A stretch of DNA of 64,000 nt from Pseudomonas viridiflava (GCF_900573885.1 NZ_UPSE01000493.1:62001-126000), one strand, 5' to 3'. Positions 16,597 to 26,258 are shown, counted from the first letter of the stretch. A program made the numbers and translations. Notes: generated by a model not told the origin, from the letters alone.

Positions 16597-17325
16597 CTAG
16601 AAGGTTTCGAGCCAGGGGCGTAGGTCTAACTCGTGGGTCCACGAGTCTTTGGGTTGCAAATGAATCTGCCAGTACGACTCGGCAATATGGTCCGGATTCA
16701 AAATCCCGTCCTGCTCCTTCATCGCGTAGCGCTCCGGAAAGTTATCGCGGATAAACGCCGTGTCGATGGCGCCATCGATGATTGGATGGGCCACATGGAT
16801 GCCCAGCGGCCCCAATTCCCGAGCCATGCTCTGGGCCGTGGCACGCAAGGCGAACTTGGCGCTGGCAAACGCCGCAAAGCCCTTGCCGCCGCGCAGCGAC
16901 GCCGTGGCGCCGGTAAAAATGATGGTGCCGCGCGCGCGGGGCAGCATCACCCGCGCGGCCTCACGACCAGTGAGAAAACCGGCGAGGGCGGCCATTTCCC
17001 AGACTTTGCGGTACACGCGCTCGGTGGTGTCGGTGATGGAAAAGTGCACGTTGGCGCCAATGTTGAACACCACGACTTCCAGCGGCCCGATTTCCCGCTC
17101 GATGGTGGCGAACATCTCGACCACCTGATCTTCGAGCCGCGCGTCGCAGCCGAAGGCGCGCGCTTGGCCGCCAGCGGCGGTGATCTCGGCCACCAGCGGT
17201 TCGAGTTTTTCGGCATTACGCCGCGCCACGCAGGCCACATAACCCTCACGGGCAAAGCGCTTGGCTATCGCGCCGCCGGTGGCATCGCCGGCTCCCACCA
17301 CTAACACTGCTTTGCGTTCGCTCAT
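16597..17325 (-). CDS. SDR-family oxidoreductase lacking the canonical catalytic tyrosine
   Basis: 242 residues. The cofactor loop is VVGAGDATGGAIAKRF at about residues 9-24, with ARR after the second strand suggesting NADP(H). The catalytic segment reads FTGATASLRGGKGFAAFASAKFAL, so the usual Tyr-x3-Lys is Phe-x3-Lys; from memory this substitution is a feature of this SDR subgroup rather than a mutation in this gene alone. It is divergent from an HxlR regulator, with twin palindromes near 17355-17399. Substrate unknown. Confidence 0.85.
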   Translation of the reverse strand: MSERKAVLVVGAGDATGGAIAKRFAREGYVACVARRNAEKLEPLVAEITAAGGQARAFGCDARLEDQVVEMFATIEREIGPLEVVVFNIGANVHFSITDTTERVYRKVWEMAALAGFLTGREAARVMLPRARGTIIFTGATASLRGGKGFAAFASAKFALRATAQSMARELGPLGIHVAHPIIDGAIDTAFIRDNFPERYAMKEQDGILNPDHIAESYWQIHLQPKDSWTHELDLRPWLETF

Positions 17326-17354
17326 TGTTGTTCTCTCGTCGGTTGCGTGAGTAA

Positions 17355-17399
17355 GTTCCTTTTTGGAACTGAGCTAGATAGTCAGTTCCTTTTTGGAAC
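17355..17399. promoter_or_regulatory. Tandem palindromic operators between SDR and HxlR genes
   Basis: Two identical 15-bp palindromes, GTTCCTTTTTGGAAC, at 17355-17369 and 17385-17399, exactly 30 bp apart (about three helical turns). They lie in the divergent spacer between the SDR gene (start 17325) and the HxlR gene (start 17443). The obvious candidate ligand is the HxlR-family dimer encoded next to them. Confidence 0.7.
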
Positions 17400-17442
17400 C
17401 TGTCAAGCTAGAGTAGCCGGCAGAACGTTCTGGAGAATCGTC

Positions 17443-17934
17443 ATGCGCTGGGAAGAACTGGGCGATCAGCCTTGCTCGCTGTCTCGCACGTTATCGGTGG
17501 TCGGCGACCGCTGGGCGCTGCTGGTGCTGCGCGAATGCTTTATGGGCGTGCGCCGTTTCGACGACTTCGAAAAGCGCATGGGCATCACCCGCCATGTGCT
17601 GGCCGAGCGGCTCAAGCGCCTGACCGAGCATGGCGTGCTGGTGAAAAGCGCCTACCAGCAACGGCCTGTGCGCGAGGAGTATAGGTTGACGGAAAAGGGC
17701 CACGACCTTTACCCGGCAGTGCTGGCCTTGGTGAATTGGGGCGACCGGCATATGAGCGGCGACATCGGCCAGCCGATTCGCCATGTACACAAAACCTGCG
17801 GTCAGGAAGTGCACGGCGTGATGGTCTGCTCGGACTGCGGCGAACCGCTGCACGCGCGGGACATGAGCCTGCGTGAAGCGCCGGAATTGGAAGGGAAGTT
17901 GTTGCCGGCGCATTGGCATGCGAAGAAGGCGTGA
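17443..17934 (+). CDS. HxlR-family transcriptional regulator
   Basis: 163 residues from the ATG at 17443 (GGAG 7 bases upstream); the frame is open further upstream, but that part lies in the operator region. The winged helix spans residues 10-105: CSLSRTLSVVGDRWALLVLRECFMGVRRFDDF, ITRHVLAERLKRLTEHGVL, then the wing YRLTEKGHDLYPAVLAL. The extra C-terminal part has Cys residues in KTCGQ and VCSDCGEPL, a possible zinc-binding knuckle. It probably senses a stress or metabolite signal and represses the divergent SDR gene; the ligand is unknown. Confidence 0.92.
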   Translation: MRWEELGDQPCSLSRTLSVVGDRWALLVLRECFMGVRRFDDFEKRMGITRHVLAERLKRLTEHGVLVKSAYQQRPVREEYRLTEKGHDLYPAVLALVNWGDRHMSGDIGQPIRHVHKTCGQEVHGVMVCSDCGEPLHARDMSLREAPELEGKLLPAHWHAKKA

Positions 17935-17938
17935 AAGT

Positions 17939-17965
17939 GTTGGGCTTCGCTGCGCTCAACCCAAC
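17939..17965. repeat. GTTGGG/CCCAAC hairpin element
   Basis: Inverted repeat GTTGGG...CCCAAC directly after the HxlR stop. A related copy, in reverse orientation, is at 63301-63339. Short palindromic intergenic repeat that may terminate transcription. Confidence 0.5.
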
Positions 17966-17995
17966 CTACACACTGATCAGGCCACGTCATCGCTT

Positions 17996-18071
17996 TGTAG
18001 GAGCCAGCTTGCTGGCGAAGCTTTTTGTGCTCGGATTCAAGGACGCTTTCGCGAGCAAGCTCGCTCCTACA
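17996..18071. repeat. REP pair (BIME-like)
   Basis: Two inverted REP copies: tgtaggagccagcttgctgg at 17996 and its reverse-complement type (gcgagcaagctcgctcctaca) ending at 18071. They sit between the convergent HxlR and rsmE genes. This is the common Pseudomonas REP family mobilised by RAYT transposases; no RAYT gene is in the window. Confidence 0.8.
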
Positions 18072-18104
18072 GGGTATTCGTCACGCCCGAGAGAGCCGCG
18101 TGGC

Positions 18105-18812
18105 CTAAAACAACCGCGCTATCAGCGCCGTCACTGCCGTTTCCACCCGCAAAATCCGCTCGCCCAATTGCACCGGCTGCAAACCTGCCTCGGCGAGCTT
18201 GTCCACTTCGTAGGGAATCCAGCCGCCTTCCGGGCCGATGGCCAGGGTCACCGGGCCTTCAACGGCGCGCGGACATGCCGGGTATTGGCCGGGGTGACCA
18301 ACCAGGCCCTGGGTGCCGGCGCATAGCCGCGCCAGATGATCTTCCACAAACGGCTTGAAGCGTTTTTCGATGCGCACTTCAGGCAGCACCGTATCGCGCG
18401 ACTGTTCCAGCCCGAGAATCAACTGCTCACGAATCGCTGCCGGTTCCAGGAAGGGCGTCTGCCAGAAGCTTTTTTCGACGCGATAGCTGTTAAGCAGAAT
18501 CAGGCGCGGCACGCCCATGCTGGCGACCGTTTGCAGCACACGACGGAGCATTTTCGGACGGGGCAGCGCGAGCAGCAGGGTGAGGGCCAGTTTGGCCGGT
18601 GGCGGCTGGTCGAGGACGATTTGCAGCTCGGCTTCGCCGGCTTCCAGGCGCAGGATCTGCGCTTTGCCCATCAACCCGCCGATACGGCCGACCCGCAGGC
18701 TGTCGCCCGATTCGGCGCGGTGCACGTCCTGCAGATGGATGAGGCGGCGGTCGCGCAGAATCACGCGGTCGGCGCCGACAAAGTCGGCGTCTTCCAGGAG
18801 CAGCAGGTTCAC
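18105..18812 (-). CDS. rsmE: 16S rRNA (uracil1498-N3)-methyltransferase
   Basis: 235 residues, SPOUT (trefoil-knot) fold. The N-terminal PUA-like part is residues 1-70, and the knot carries IGPEGGW (about 192-198) and [11 protein letters not shown] near the end, the RsmE signatures. It methylates N3 of U1498 in 16S rRNA. It overlaps tatC by 4 bases and ends the hisI-hisE-tatABC-rsmE run. Confidence 0.94.
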   Translation of the reverse strand: MNLLLLEDADFVGADRVILRDRRLIHLQDVHRAESGDSLRVGRIGGLMGKAQILRLEAGEAELQIVLDQPPPAKLALTLLLALPRPKMLRRVLQTVASMGVPRLILLNSYRVEKSFWQTPFLEPAAIREQLILGLEQSRDTVLPEVRIEKRFKPFVEDHLARLCAGTQGLVGHPGQYPACPRAVEGPVTLAIGPEGGWIPYEVDKLAEAGLQPVQLGERILRVETAVTALIARLF

Positions 18813-19594
18813 GGTTGCGTGGCGGGCGGTTGTGCGTCGTCGCTGGCGGCTTCTTCACGCGGGCGCTTGCGCACCATGGCGCCGAAGAACACACCGATCT
18901 CAAACAGCATCCACATCGGCACGGCCAGCAGGGTTTGCGACAGCGGGTCCGGCGGGGTGAGGATCATGCCGACCACAAAGCAGCCGATGATCACGTAGGG
19001 CCGAATCTTGCGCAGGTAGGCCACATCCACAATGCCAATGGTCACCAGCAGCACCACGGCCACCGGAATCTCGAACGCTACGCCAAAGGCGAACAGCAAC
19101 GTCAGAACCGAGTCGAGGTAGGTGTTGATGTCGGTCATCGGCGTTACGCCGACCGGCGCCGAGCCCAGCAGGAAGTGGTAGATCAGGGGCAGCACGAGGA
19201 AGTAGGCGAACGCCATGCCGCCGTAGAACAGCACCACGCTGGAGGTCAGCAGCGGCACGGCAATGCGTTTTTCATGCTTGTACAGGCCCGGCGCAATAAA
19301 GCCCCATGCCTGGTACAGAATCACCGGCATGCTGACAAACAGCGCGACCACCATGGTCAGCTTCAGGGGCGCGAGAAACGCCGAGGCCGGGTCGATGGCA
19401 ATCATCGTCGCGCCTTCGGGCAGGAAGCGCCGTAGCGGCTCGGAAGCCAGGGTGTAGATGTCGCGCGCGAAGTAAAACAGGCTGGCGAAAATCAGAAAGG
19501 TGGCCGCTACGCAGCGCAGCAAGCGCGAGCGCAGTTCGGTGAGGTGCGAGACCAGCGGCATTTGCTGGTCGTTTTCCGGGGTGTCTGCGCTCAT
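18809..19594 (-). CDS. tatC: Sec-independent translocase protein TatC
   Basis: 261 residues, six membrane spans. It is the twin-arginine signal-peptide receptor with TatB. The signature is [17 protein letters not shown] at the N-terminus, and the characteristic [10 protein letters not shown] and [30 protein letters not shown] segments follow. It overlaps both tatB and rsmE by 4 bases. Confidence 0.97.
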   Translation of the reverse strand: MSADTPENDQQMPLVSHLTELRSRLLRCVAATFLIFASLFYFARDIYTLASEPLRRFLPEGATMIAIDPASAFLAPLKLTMVVALFVSMPVILYQAWGFIAPGLYKHEKRIAVPLLTSSVVLFYGGMAFAYFLVLPLIYHFLLGSAPVGVTPMTDINTYLDSVLTLLFAFGVAFEIPVAVVLLVTIGIVDVAYLRKIRPYVIIGCFVVGMILTPPDPLSQTLLAVPMWMLFEIGVFFGAMVRKRPREEAASDDAQPPATQP

Positions 19595-20028
19595 GGGGCT
19601 CGCGGCGGTTGGGGGCTGACAGGCAGTTCCAGTTGGGTTTGCTGCTGCTCGGGCGCGCTGGCTTCCGACGTTGTGGCGGCAGCCGGCGCGGGCGCTGGCG
19701 TTTCGGCGGCCGCAACGGCGGGCTGAGTAACCGGCGGCGCAACGGGCGTGGCCTCGGCAATGGGCGCGGCTGCCGGCACTTGAGGCGGTGCAATGGCGTT
19801 CCGGGCTTCCTGCTCCAGCGCCAGAATGTGCTCGTTGTGCAGTTGCCGACGAATTTCGTCAGCGCCGATTTCGCGTTCCACTTCCTGTTTGATCGCATTG
19901 AAGCTGCGTTTCAGGCGCCCGATCCACAACCCCGCCGTGCGCGCGGCACCAGGCAGGCGTTCAGGGCCGAGCACCAGCAGGGCCACCAGGCCCACCAGCA
20001 GCAATTCGCCGAAGCTAATGCCAAACAT
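19591..20028 (-). CDS. tatB: Sec-independent translocase protein TatB
   Basis: 145 residues. One N-terminal membrane helix ([32 protein letters not shown]) carries the TatB Gly-Pro hinge and is followed by an amphipathic helix and a Pro/Ala-rich tail. The E and P of LGPERLP distinguish it from TatA. It recognises twin-arginine signal peptides together with TatC. Confidence 0.95.
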   Translation of the reverse strand: MFGISFGELLLVGLVALLVLGPERLPGAARTAGLWIGRLKRSFNAIKQEVEREIGADEIRRQLHNEHILALEQEARNAIAPPQVPAAAPIAEATPVAPPVTQPAVAAAETPAPAPAAATTSEASAPEQQQTQLELPVSPQPPRAP

Positions 20029-20031
20029 GGG

Positions 20032-20292
20032 TTAGTCCTTGCGCGCCGGCTCTTCGACTTTCTGGGCTTGCGCGTCGATGGTGTGCGGTTGGTTCAGCGG
20101 CGCGCTTTGCGCTTGAGTCGGCTGGGTGGGCGCCGGTTGTTCGGCCGGTTTTTCGTCATCGTTCATGGCTTTGCGAAAGCCCTTGATAGATTCGCCGACG
20201 TCGCTGCCCAGCCCCTTGAGCTTCTTGGTACCAAAGACCAACACGACCACGATCAGAATGACGACCCAGTGTTTCCAGTCAAAAATACCCAT
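20032..20292 (-). CDS. tatA: Sec-independent translocase protein TatA
   Basis: 86 residues: short N-terminal membrane helix with [27 protein letters not shown], the TatA hinge and amphipathic helix, then a charged, Pro/Gln-rich tail. It forms the protein-conducting oligomer. Three bases separate it from tatB. It follows hisE after a 68-base spacer that may hold a secondary promoter. Confidence 0.95.
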   Translation of the reverse strand: MGIFDWKHWVVILIVVVLVFGTKKLKGLGSDVGESIKGFRKAMNDDEKPAEQPAPTQPTQAQSAPLNQPHTIDAQAQKVEEPARKD

Positions 20293-20360
20293 GGAACGGT
20301 TCCTCTCGAGATGTTGAGTTGCGCAGCGCAGGCTGCGAATAACGCATTAAAACGGGTTGA

Positions 20361-20693
20361 TCAGGACGGCTCGCGAGCGGCTTTTTCAACGTGGCCCGAC
20401 AAGCCGAAACGCCGGTCCAGTTCGTCCAGTACCGCCTGCGGATGCTGGCCCAACGCGGCAAGCATGACCAGGCTGTGGAACCACAGATCGGCGGTTTCGT
20501 AGATCACGTCGCTGCAGTCTCCACTGACGGCAGCATCTTTGGCGGCAAGAATGGTTTCGACCGATTCTTCGCCGACTTTTTCCAGAATTTTATTCAGGCC
20601 CTTGTGATACAGGCTGGCCACATAGGAACTGTCGGGCGCGGCGCCTTTGCGCTCTTCAAGCACTTGGGCGAGGCGGGCGAGGGTGTCGTTCAT
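20361..20693 (-). CDS. hisE: Phosphoribosyl-ATP pyrophosphatase
   Basis: Second step of histidine biosynthesis. 110 residues from the ATG at 20693 ([18 protein letters not shown]), matching the usual family start; an ATG at 20723 that overlaps the hisI stop has a better-placed GGCGG and would add ten residues. Signature metal-binding helices: [19 protein letters not shown] and [17 protein letters not shown]. Works with HisI, which is encoded just upstream as a separate protein. Confidence 0.93.
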   Translation of the reverse strand: MNDTLARLAQVLEERKGAAPDSSYVASLYHKGLNKILEKVGEESVETILAAKDAAVSGDCSDVIYETADLWFHSLVMLAALGQHPQAVLDELDRRFGLSGHVEKAAREPS

Positions 20694-20715
20694 GGCTGCG
20701 TTATTCAGGCCTGGG

Positions 20716-21117
20716 TTACTCATGTGTGTGTCCGCCGGCATAAATCGCGTGGGGGTCTTTGAGCACGGGGTCGACTGCCTTCCACGCGCCGTTTTCGTAC
20801 ACACGGTAGAAGCAGCTTTCGCGACCGGTGTGGCAGGCGATGCCGCCGAGTTGCTCAACCATCAGAACGATCACGTCTTCGTCGCAGTCCAGGCGCATTT
20901 CGTGCAGCTTCTGTACGTGGCCGGATTCTTCGCCTTTGCGCCAGAGTTTGCCACGCGAGCGCGACCAGTAAATGGCCCGCTGCTCGGCGGCGGTCAGGCT
21001 CAGGGCCTCGCGGTTCATCCAGGCCATCATCAGCACGCGCCCGGTTTTGTAATCCTGGGCAATGGCCGGCACCAGGCCGTCACTGTTCCAGTTGATCTCG
21101 TCTAACCAATCGTTCAT
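20716..21117 (-). CDS. hisI: Phosphoribosyl-AMP cyclohydrolase
   Basis: Third step of histidine biosynthesis. 133 residues with [14 protein letters not shown], the [19 protein letters not shown] motif, DCDEDV metal ligands and the zinc cysteines of [15 protein letters not shown]. It is separate from hisE, as in other pseudomonads, and unlike the fused enterobacterial enzyme. First gene of the minus-strand his-tat run. Confidence 0.95.
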   Translation of the reverse strand: MNDWLDEINWNSDGLVPAIAQDYKTGRVLMMAWMNREALSLTAAEQRAIYWSRSRGKLWRKGEESGHVQKLHEMRLDCDEDVIVLMVEQLGGIACHTGRESCFYRVYENGAWKAVDPVLKDPHAIYAGGHTHE

Positions 21118-21180
21118 TGCAATTCCGTCGTTCGGGCGGGCACATCGTTGGGCGAGTTTGCCAGCTGAGGCCGCTACTGG

Positions 21181-22791
21181 CTATCGGCGCAAAATCAGGT
21201 ACAGGCCGCTCGCTGCCATCAGCCAGGCCGGCCAGGTGGTCGCTGCGGTAATGCTCGCCGCTGCCAGTGCGAGCGTAATGCCGCCACCCAGCAGGGCAGT
21301 GCCCAGCAGGCGCAGCGTCCATTTATCGCCGCCGCCCGGTTGCTGTTGCATGGGCGGGTTGTACAAGTGCGGCTGGGCCATGCGTTCGAGCAGTTCGCGG
21401 GTCATGTGCGCCAGGTGCGGCACTTGTTCCACTTGCGATTGCAGGTTCTGCAGCAGGTTTTTCGGGCTGACGCGCTCACGCATCCAGCGCTCCAGGTACG
21501 GCTGGGCGGTGGCCCACAGGTCCAGGTCCGGGTACAGCTGACGGCCGAGGCCTTCAATGTTCAGCAAGGTTTTTTGCAGCAGCACCAGTTGCGGCTGAAT
21601 TTCCATGTTGAAGCGCCGCGCCGTCTGGAACAGACGCATCAGCAGCAAGCCAAAGGAAATGTCTTTCAGCGGCCGCTCGAAGATCGGTTCGCACACGGTG
21701 CGAATCGCCGCTTCGAAGTCGTTCACTTTGGTTTCGGCGGGCACCCAACCGGAGTCGATGTGCAACTGCGCCACCTTGCGGTAGTCGCGTTTGAAAAAGG
21801 CCACGAGATTGCGCGCCAGGTAGTCCTGATCTTCCGGCGTCAGGCTGCCGATGATGCCGCAGTCGATGGCGATGTACTGCGGGCTCCAGGGCGTGCGCGT
21901 GCTGACGAAAATATTGCCGGGGTGCATGTCGGCGTGGAAGAAGCTGTCGCGAAATACCTGGGTGAAAAAGATTTCCACGCCGCGCTCGGCGAGCACTTTC
22001 AAGTCGGTGCGCTGGTCGGCGAGCGTCGCGAGGTCGGTGACCTGCACGCCGTAGATGCGTTCCATTACCAGCACCTGCGGGCGGCACCAGTCCCAGTACA
22101 CCTGCGGCACATACAGCAGCGGCGAGCCTTCGAAGTTGCGGCGCAACTGGCTGGCGTTGGCGGCCTCGCGCAGCAGGTCGAGCTCGTCGTAGATGGTTTT
22201 TTCGTAATCGCTGACCACTTCAACCGGGTGCAGGCGGCGGGCTTCGCCAGACACGCGCTCGGCCAGTTTCGCCAGCAGGAACAGCCAGGCAATGTCGGCG
22301 CGAATTATCGGCTTCAAACCTGGGCGAACCACTTTCACTACCACTTCTTCACCACTGCGCAATTGCGCAGCGTGCACTTGTGCCACCGAGGCGGAAGCGA
22401 GGGGCTGGGTGTCGAAGCGCGCGAACACTTCGCCCACTTTGGCGCCCAGTTGCGCTTCGATGAGGGCCACTGAATGGGCCGGGTCGAAGGGCGGCACCTG
22501 GTCTTGCAGGAACGCCAGCTCATCGGCCATATCCAGCGGCAGCAGGTCGCGGCGCGTGGACAGCAACTGGCCGAACTTGATAAAGATCGGACCCAGATCC
22601 TGCAGCGCCAGGCGCACCCGTTCGCCCCGGGTAAGCGCCAGCTTGCGACGCGGCAGCCAGCGCCACGGCAGAAAATAGCCGACGCTGCGCAGCCACCACG
22701 GCAGCGGCAGCTCAAGAATCAAATCATCGAGACGGTAGCGAATAACCACGCGCTGGATGCGCAACAAACGGCGGACGGCAAGCAGCTTCAT
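21181..22791 (-). CDS. ubiB: UbiB, ABC1/ADCK-like kinase for ubiquinone synthesis
   Basis: 536 residues. The KxGQ signature is [17 protein letters not shown], the Ala-rich loop is [11 protein letters not shown], and the catalytic region contains [12 protein letters not shown] and [10 protein letters not shown]. Two hydrophobic segments at the C-terminus anchor it to the membrane. It supports coenzyme Q assembly as an atypical ATPase or kinase. It overlaps ubiJ by 4 bases. Confidence 0.95.
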   Translation of the reverse strand: MKLLAVRRLLRIQRVVIRYRLDDLILELPLPWWLRSVGYFLPWRWLPRRKLALTRGERVRLALQDLGPIFIKFGQLLSTRRDLLPLDMADELAFLQDQVPPFDPAHSVALIEAQLGAKVGEVFARFDTQPLASASVAQVHAAQLRSGEEVVVKVVRPGLKPIIRADIAWLFLLAKLAERVSGEARRLHPVEVVSDYEKTIYDELDLLREAANASQLRRNFEGSPLLYVPQVYWDWCRPQVLVMERIYGVQVTDLATLADQRTDLKVLAERGVEIFFTQVFRDSFFHADMHPGNIFVSTRTPWSPQYIAIDCGIIGSLTPEDQDYLARNLVAFFKRDYRKVAQLHIDSGWVPAETKVNDFEAAIRTVCEPIFERPLKDISFGLLLMRLFQTARRFNMEIQPQLVLLQKTLLNIEGLGRQLYPDLDLWATAQPYLERWMRERVSPKNLLQNLQSQVEQVPHLAHMTRELLERMAQPHLYNPPMQQQPGGGDKWTLRLLGTALLGGGITLALAAASITAATTWPAWLMAASGLYLILRR

Positions 22792-23417
22792 TCGGGTTCG
22801 CTAGGTGTTGAGTTGAGGGTGAGGGCCAGCCGTTCGACGCGGGCATCGAGCCGGTCGAGGGCGAGCTTGAGGTCATCCAGCTCGGCAAACCGGGCTTGGG
22901 CTTCGTTCTCGCCAACCAGGGTTCGCGACTCTTCGCTGAGATAATCCGCGAGGTTCTGGCGCAGGCTGTCTAGGTTCTGGCTGGACCAGCGAGCCCGACT
23001 TTTCAAATGGCTGCTGAGCAACTGGCTGCCTATCGGCCCGAGCCAGCGGCCAACTTCATATTCCCAGTCCAGTTCGAGGTCTTGCAGCACACCGGCCAGG
23101 TCGAGCAGTACGGCGCTGTCGCCGTCCAGTTCCACCTCGGGGCTGTGCAGTACCGCGGTCTTGTCTTTGCTCACGGCCAGGCGCACCAGGCTGCTTGCCG
23201 GTGCGCGCAGGCGGCAGGCGATATCGCCTTCCCAGCGCGAGGCCAGGCGCAGGCCGGCGCCGTCGGCCAGTACAAACGCTTTCACGGCTGGCGAGCTGCA
23301 CTCGACCGCAATCACCTTGCCGGCCAGGTGCGCGAGGCGTGGCAGGGCGGTCGCGTCGAGGCGCAGCACGCGGTTGATGCCGGTCTCGGCCGCAGCCAGA
23401 AGCGCCTGGGTCAACAT
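22788..23417 (-). CDS. ubiJ: Ubiquinone biosynthesis accessory factor UbiJ (SCP2 domain)
   Basis: 209 residues. The N-terminal SCP2-type lipid-binding domain covers about residues 20-120 ([39 protein letters not shown]), and a C-terminal coiled region follows. It organises the soluble Q-biosynthesis complex with UbiK. It overlaps ubiE by one base (TGATG) and ubiB by four. Confidence 0.88.
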   Translation of the reverse strand: MLTQALLAAAETGINRVLRLDATALPRLAHLAGKVIAVECSSPAVKAFVLADGAGLRLASRWEGDIACRLRAPASSLVRLAVSKDKTAVLHSPEVELDGDSAVLLDLAGVLQDLELDWEYEVGRWLGPIGSQLLSSHLKSRARWSSQNLDSLRQNLADYLSEESRTLVGENEAQARFAELDDLKLALDRLDARVERLALTLNSTPSEPE

Positions 23418-24187
23418 CAGGGTTTGATACCGCGGTGCAGGGCGACAATGCCGCCCGTCATGTTGTGGTACGTGGCCCGTTCGAAACCGGCCTCGATCAT
23501 CATGGCTTTCAGGGTTTCCTGATCCGGGTGCATGCGGATCGACTCGGCCAGGTAACGGTAGCTTTCCGAATCGTTGGTGATCAGTTTGCCCATCAGTGGC
23601 AGCAGGCTGAACGAATAGGCGTCGTAGGCCTTGGACAGCAGATTGCTGGTCGGCTTGGAGAACTCCAGAATCAGCAGACGGCCACTCGGCTTGAGCACGC
23701 GCAGCATGGAGCGGATCGCTTCATCTTTATGGGTGACGTTGCGCAGGCCGAAGGCAATGGTCACGCAGTCGAAGTGGTTGTCGGGGAAGGGCAGCTTTTC
23801 AGCGTCGGCCTGCACGAACTTCACATTGTTGGCGACGCCGCTGTCGAGCAACTTGTCGCGCCCGACCTTGAGCATTGATGCGTTGATGTCGGCCAGTACC
23901 ACTTCGCCAGTGGGCCCCACCAGGCGGGAAAACTGCCGGGTCAGATCACCCGTGCCGCCCGCGATGTCCAGCACCCGATTGCCGGTGCGTACGCCCGACA
24001 GTTCGATGGTGAAGCGCTTCCAGAGACGGTGAACGCCGCCGGACATGAGGTCGTTCATCAGGTCATATTTGGCGGCTACAGAGTGGAAAACCTCGGCGAC
24101 TTTGTCGGCCTTCTGGCTTTCCGGCACGCTTTGGTAGCCGAAGTGGGTAGTCGGTTCGGCATCACTGCCTTTGCGCGGATCGTTCAT
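23417..24187 (-). CDS. ubiE: Ubiquinone/menaquinone biosynthesis C-methyltransferase UbiE
   Basis: 256 residues. N-terminal [44 protein letters not shown] is the UbiE signature; motif I is [15 protein letters not shown]. It methylates C2 of the ubiquinone ring. First gene of ubiE-ubiJ-ubiB and divergent from the PHA-region gene at 24338. Confidence 0.97.
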   Translation of the reverse strand: MNDPRKGSDAEPTTHFGYQSVPESQKADKVAEVFHSVAAKYDLMNDLMSGGVHRLWKRFTIELSGVRTGNRVLDIAGGTGDLTRQFSRLVGPTGEVVLADINASMLKVGRDKLLDSGVANNVKFVQADAEKLPFPDNHFDCVTIAFGLRNVTHKDEAIRSMLRVLKPSGRLLILEFSKPTSNLLSKAYDAYSFSLLPLMGKLITNDSESYRYLAESIRMHPDQETLKAMMIEAGFERATYHNMTGGIVALHRGIKP

Positions 24188-24337
24188 ATGCGGTCACCGG
24201 AAGAAAGTGCCGGCCATTCTAATCGCGGTCACCGGCTTTGTCTTGGCAAGGCGTGCGGCGGCGATCAGGGGGCGACTGCCCTTGGCGTGGCGCTCGCGTT
24301 ATAGTCGCGCGACTTTTGGTCGCATGAGTTATCAACT

Positions 24338-24613
24338 ATGGCCCGCATTACCGTCGAACGTTCACACACTCTTGGTACGCAAGGCGCCCGCGCCAAGGCC
24401 GAAGCACTGGCCGAGCGCCTGGCCGAAGAGTATTCCGTGCGTTATCAGTGGAAGGGCGACGTGTTGGAATTCAAGCGCAGTGGCGCCGACGGCACCATTG
24501 AAGTGGCTGAAGACAGCGTGCGCGTCGAGCTCAAACTGGGCCTGCTGTTGTCGGCCATGAGCGGCACGATAAAACGCGAGATTGAAAAAGGCCTGGACGA
24601 GTCTCTTGGTTGA
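24338..24613 (+). CDS. Polyhydroxyalkanoic acid system family protein
   Basis: 91 residues, small alpha/beta protein beginning MARITVERSHTLGTQGARAKAEALAERLAEEYSVRYQWKGD. This is the small PHA-region family found next to phasin genes in many pseudomonads; the biochemical role is unproven. It lies between ubiE (divergent) and phaI (same strand, 100 bases later). Confidence 0.85.
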   Translation: MARITVERSHTLGTQGARAKAEALAERLAEEYSVRYQWKGDVLEFKRSGADGTIEVAEDSVRVELKLGLLLSAMSGTIKREIEKGLDESLG

Positions 24614-24620
24614 GCCCGTG

Positions 24621-24633
24621 CATACCTAGTATG
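24621..24633. promoter_or_regulatory. Palindrome in the phaI promoter region
   Basis: CATAC-CTA-GTATG, about 80 bases upstream of phaI. In P. putida the TetR-type regulator PhaD acts at phaI and phaC1 promoters, so this is a candidate operator. It is not obviously the same word as the palindrome upstream of phaC1. Confidence 0.4.
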
Positions 24634-24667
24634 TGAATTCTAATTTTCCCGGCTAATTTCGGTGCAG

Positions 24668-24684
24668 GCCTGCAAAGAGCAGGC
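24668..24684 (+). other. Hairpin in the phaI leader
   Basis: GCCTGC-aaaga-GCAGGC, 30 bases before the phaI start. Probably a structured 5' leader. Confidence 0.4.
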
Positions 24685-24713
24685 GTTTCTTCCTTCTCTT
24701 TGTGAGGTGCACC

Positions 24714-25160
24714 ATGGCCAAAGTTACCGCTAAAAAAGTTGCCGTAAAAAAAGACCAAGTCGAAGCCTCGCTGCTGACCGATGTTAAACATTACAGCCGA
24801 CAAATCTGGCTGGCCGGTCTGGGCGCGTATGCCAAAGTCGGCAAAGAAGGCGCGGGCTATATCAAAGGCCTTGTCAGCGAAGGCGAAGGCATCGAACGAC
24901 AAGGAAAAAAACTGGTCACAACGCAAGTCGAAGCGGCGAATAGCCAGCTCGACTCGGTTAAACAAACTGTCAGCAGCAATGTCTCCAGCGTCAAAAGCAA
25001 AGTTGAAGTGCAGTTCGACAAAATCGAAAAACTTTTCGATCGTCGGGTCGCCAGCGCGTTAAATCGCGTGGGTATCCCTTCGCGCCAGGATGTTGATGCG
25101 CTCTCTGCTAAGCTGGACGTGCTGAATGCGTTGGTTGCACGTGTCGCTAAGACTCAATAA
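24714..25160 (+). CDS. phaI: Phasin PhaI
   Basis: 148 residues from the ATG at 24714 (GAGG 7 bases upstream). An amphipathic, granule-binding phasin domain with the signature HYSRQIWLAGLGAYAKVGKEG, followed by a leucine-heptad-like helix used for oligomerisation (residues about 85-140). It coats PHA granules. It shares the signature region with PhaF, ten bases downstream. Confidence 0.94.
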   Translation: MAKVTAKKVAVKKDQVEASLLTDVKHYSRQIWLAGLGAYAKVGKEGAGYIKGLVSEGEGIERQGKKLVTTQVEAANSQLDSVKQTVSSNVSSVKSKVEVQFDKIEKLFDRRVASALNRVGIPSRQDVDALSAKLDVLNALVARVAKTQ

Positions 25161-25170
25161 GGAGAGCGGG

Positions 25171-26154
25171 ATGGTTGCTAAAAAGAAAGTCGAAAAACAA
25201 AGCAGCTCGTGGGTTGGCGAAGTTGAAAAATACTCGCGCCAAATCTGGTTGGCTGGGTTGGGCGCCTATTCGAAAATCAGCAAGGACGGCACCAAGCTGT
25301 TCGACACGCTGGTAACCGATGGCGAGAAAGCTGAAAAGTTGGCCAAGACCGAAGTCGAGAAGCAAGTTGGCGCCGTCAAGTCGTCCGCTAAAACATCTGC
25401 CAAGTCGGCAAAATCCAAGGTCGATGAAGTTCGCGGCCTGGCGATTGGTAAATGGGGCGAGTTGGAAGAAGCCTTCGACAAACGTCTGAACAGTGCCATT
25501 TCGCGTCTCGGCGTTCCGAGCCGCAATGAAGTGAAAGACCTGAACAGCAAAGTTGATGTGTTGACCAAACAGCTGGAAAAACTGACGGGCATTTCTGCCA
25601 AGACAGTTGCGGCTAAACCCGCGCCGAAAGCTGCTGCCAAACCGGCTGCTAAACCTGCTGCCAAGGCCGCTGCGAAACCTGCAGCCAAGCCAGCGGTAAA
25701 AGCTGCTGCAAAACCTGCAGCCAAGCCGGCAGCAAAAGCGGCGGCTAAACCTGCTGCCAAAGCTGCCGCAAAACCAGCGGCCAAGCCTTTGGTAAAAGCC
25801 GCAGCTAAACCAACTGCTAAACCAGCCGTCAAAGCCGCCGCCAAGCCTGCTGCTAAACCGGCCGCCAAGCCTGCTGTTAAAGCCGCTGCCAAGCCTGCGG
25901 TGAAAGCTGCCGCCAAGCCCGCTGCAAAACCAGCCGCCAAGCCCGCCGCGAAACCCGCTGCAGCCAAGCCGGCCGCCAAGCCTGCGGTAAAACCTGCACC
26001 GAAGCCGGCTGCTGCCAAGCCTGCTGCTCCGAAGCCAGCGGCTGCTGCTGCCAAACCGGCAACACCAGCGCCAACGCCAGCGACTGCAGCTACCGCTGCA
26101 ACCACGCCGGCTGCGACGCCAGCTGCACCGACGACGCCAAGCACGTCGTCCTGA
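25171..26154 (+). CDS. phaF: Phasin PhaF with histone H1-like C-terminal domain
   Basis: 327 residues from the ATG at 25171 (GGAGAG upstream). The N-terminal half (about 1-140) is a phasin domain similar to PhaI (YSRQIWLAGLGAYSKI). The C-terminal half (from about 147) is an alanine/lysine/proline-rich array of AAKPA repeats, which binds DNA non-specifically in known PhaF proteins and segregates granules with the nucleoid. The tail ends in a Thr/Ala-rich stretch. Confidence 0.95.
   Translation: MVAKKKVEKQSSSWVGEVEKYSRQIWLAGLGAYSKISKDGTKLFDTLVTDGEKAEKLAKTEVEKQVGAVKSSAKTSAKSAKSKVDEVRGLAIGKWGELEEAFDKRLNSAISRLGVPSRNEVKDLNSKVDVLTKQLEKLTGISAKTVAAKPAPKAAAKPAAKPAAKAAAKPAAKPAVKAAAKPAAKPAAKAAAKPAAKAAAKPAAKPLVKAAAKPTAKPAVKAAAKPAAKPAAKPAVKAAAKPAVKAAAKPAAKPAAKPAAKPAAAKPAAKPAVKPAPKPAAAKPAAPKPAAAAAKPATPAPTPATAATAATTPAATPAAPTTPSTSS
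25612..26065 (+). repeat. AAKP-coding low-complexity array in phaF
   Basis: About 150 codons of imperfect tandem repeats encoding AAAKPA and PAVKA words, rich in gct/gcc/aaa/aag/ccg. Synonymous drift is high, so this is an older array than the one at 13399. Confidence 0.9.
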
Positions 26155-26171
26155 GTGAATGTGCGGTAAAT

Positions 26172-26203
26172 GAAAAACCCGGCCAGATGGCCGGGTTTTT
26201 TTA
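26172..26203. terminator. Bidirectional terminator between phaF and phaD
   Basis: CCCGGCC / GGCCGGG stem with A-run before and T-run after. It serves both convergent genes. Confidence 0.9.
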
Positions 26204-26258
26204 TGGGTATTTACGGTTCACACGATCGCGGTCGGCGCCACGTTTGCGAGGTGGCGAC

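Noticed and set aside
25266..26144. Alanine/glycine-rich minus-strand ORF opposite phaF
   Set aside because: It is the reverse complement of the AAKP repeats and has no start signal or domain.
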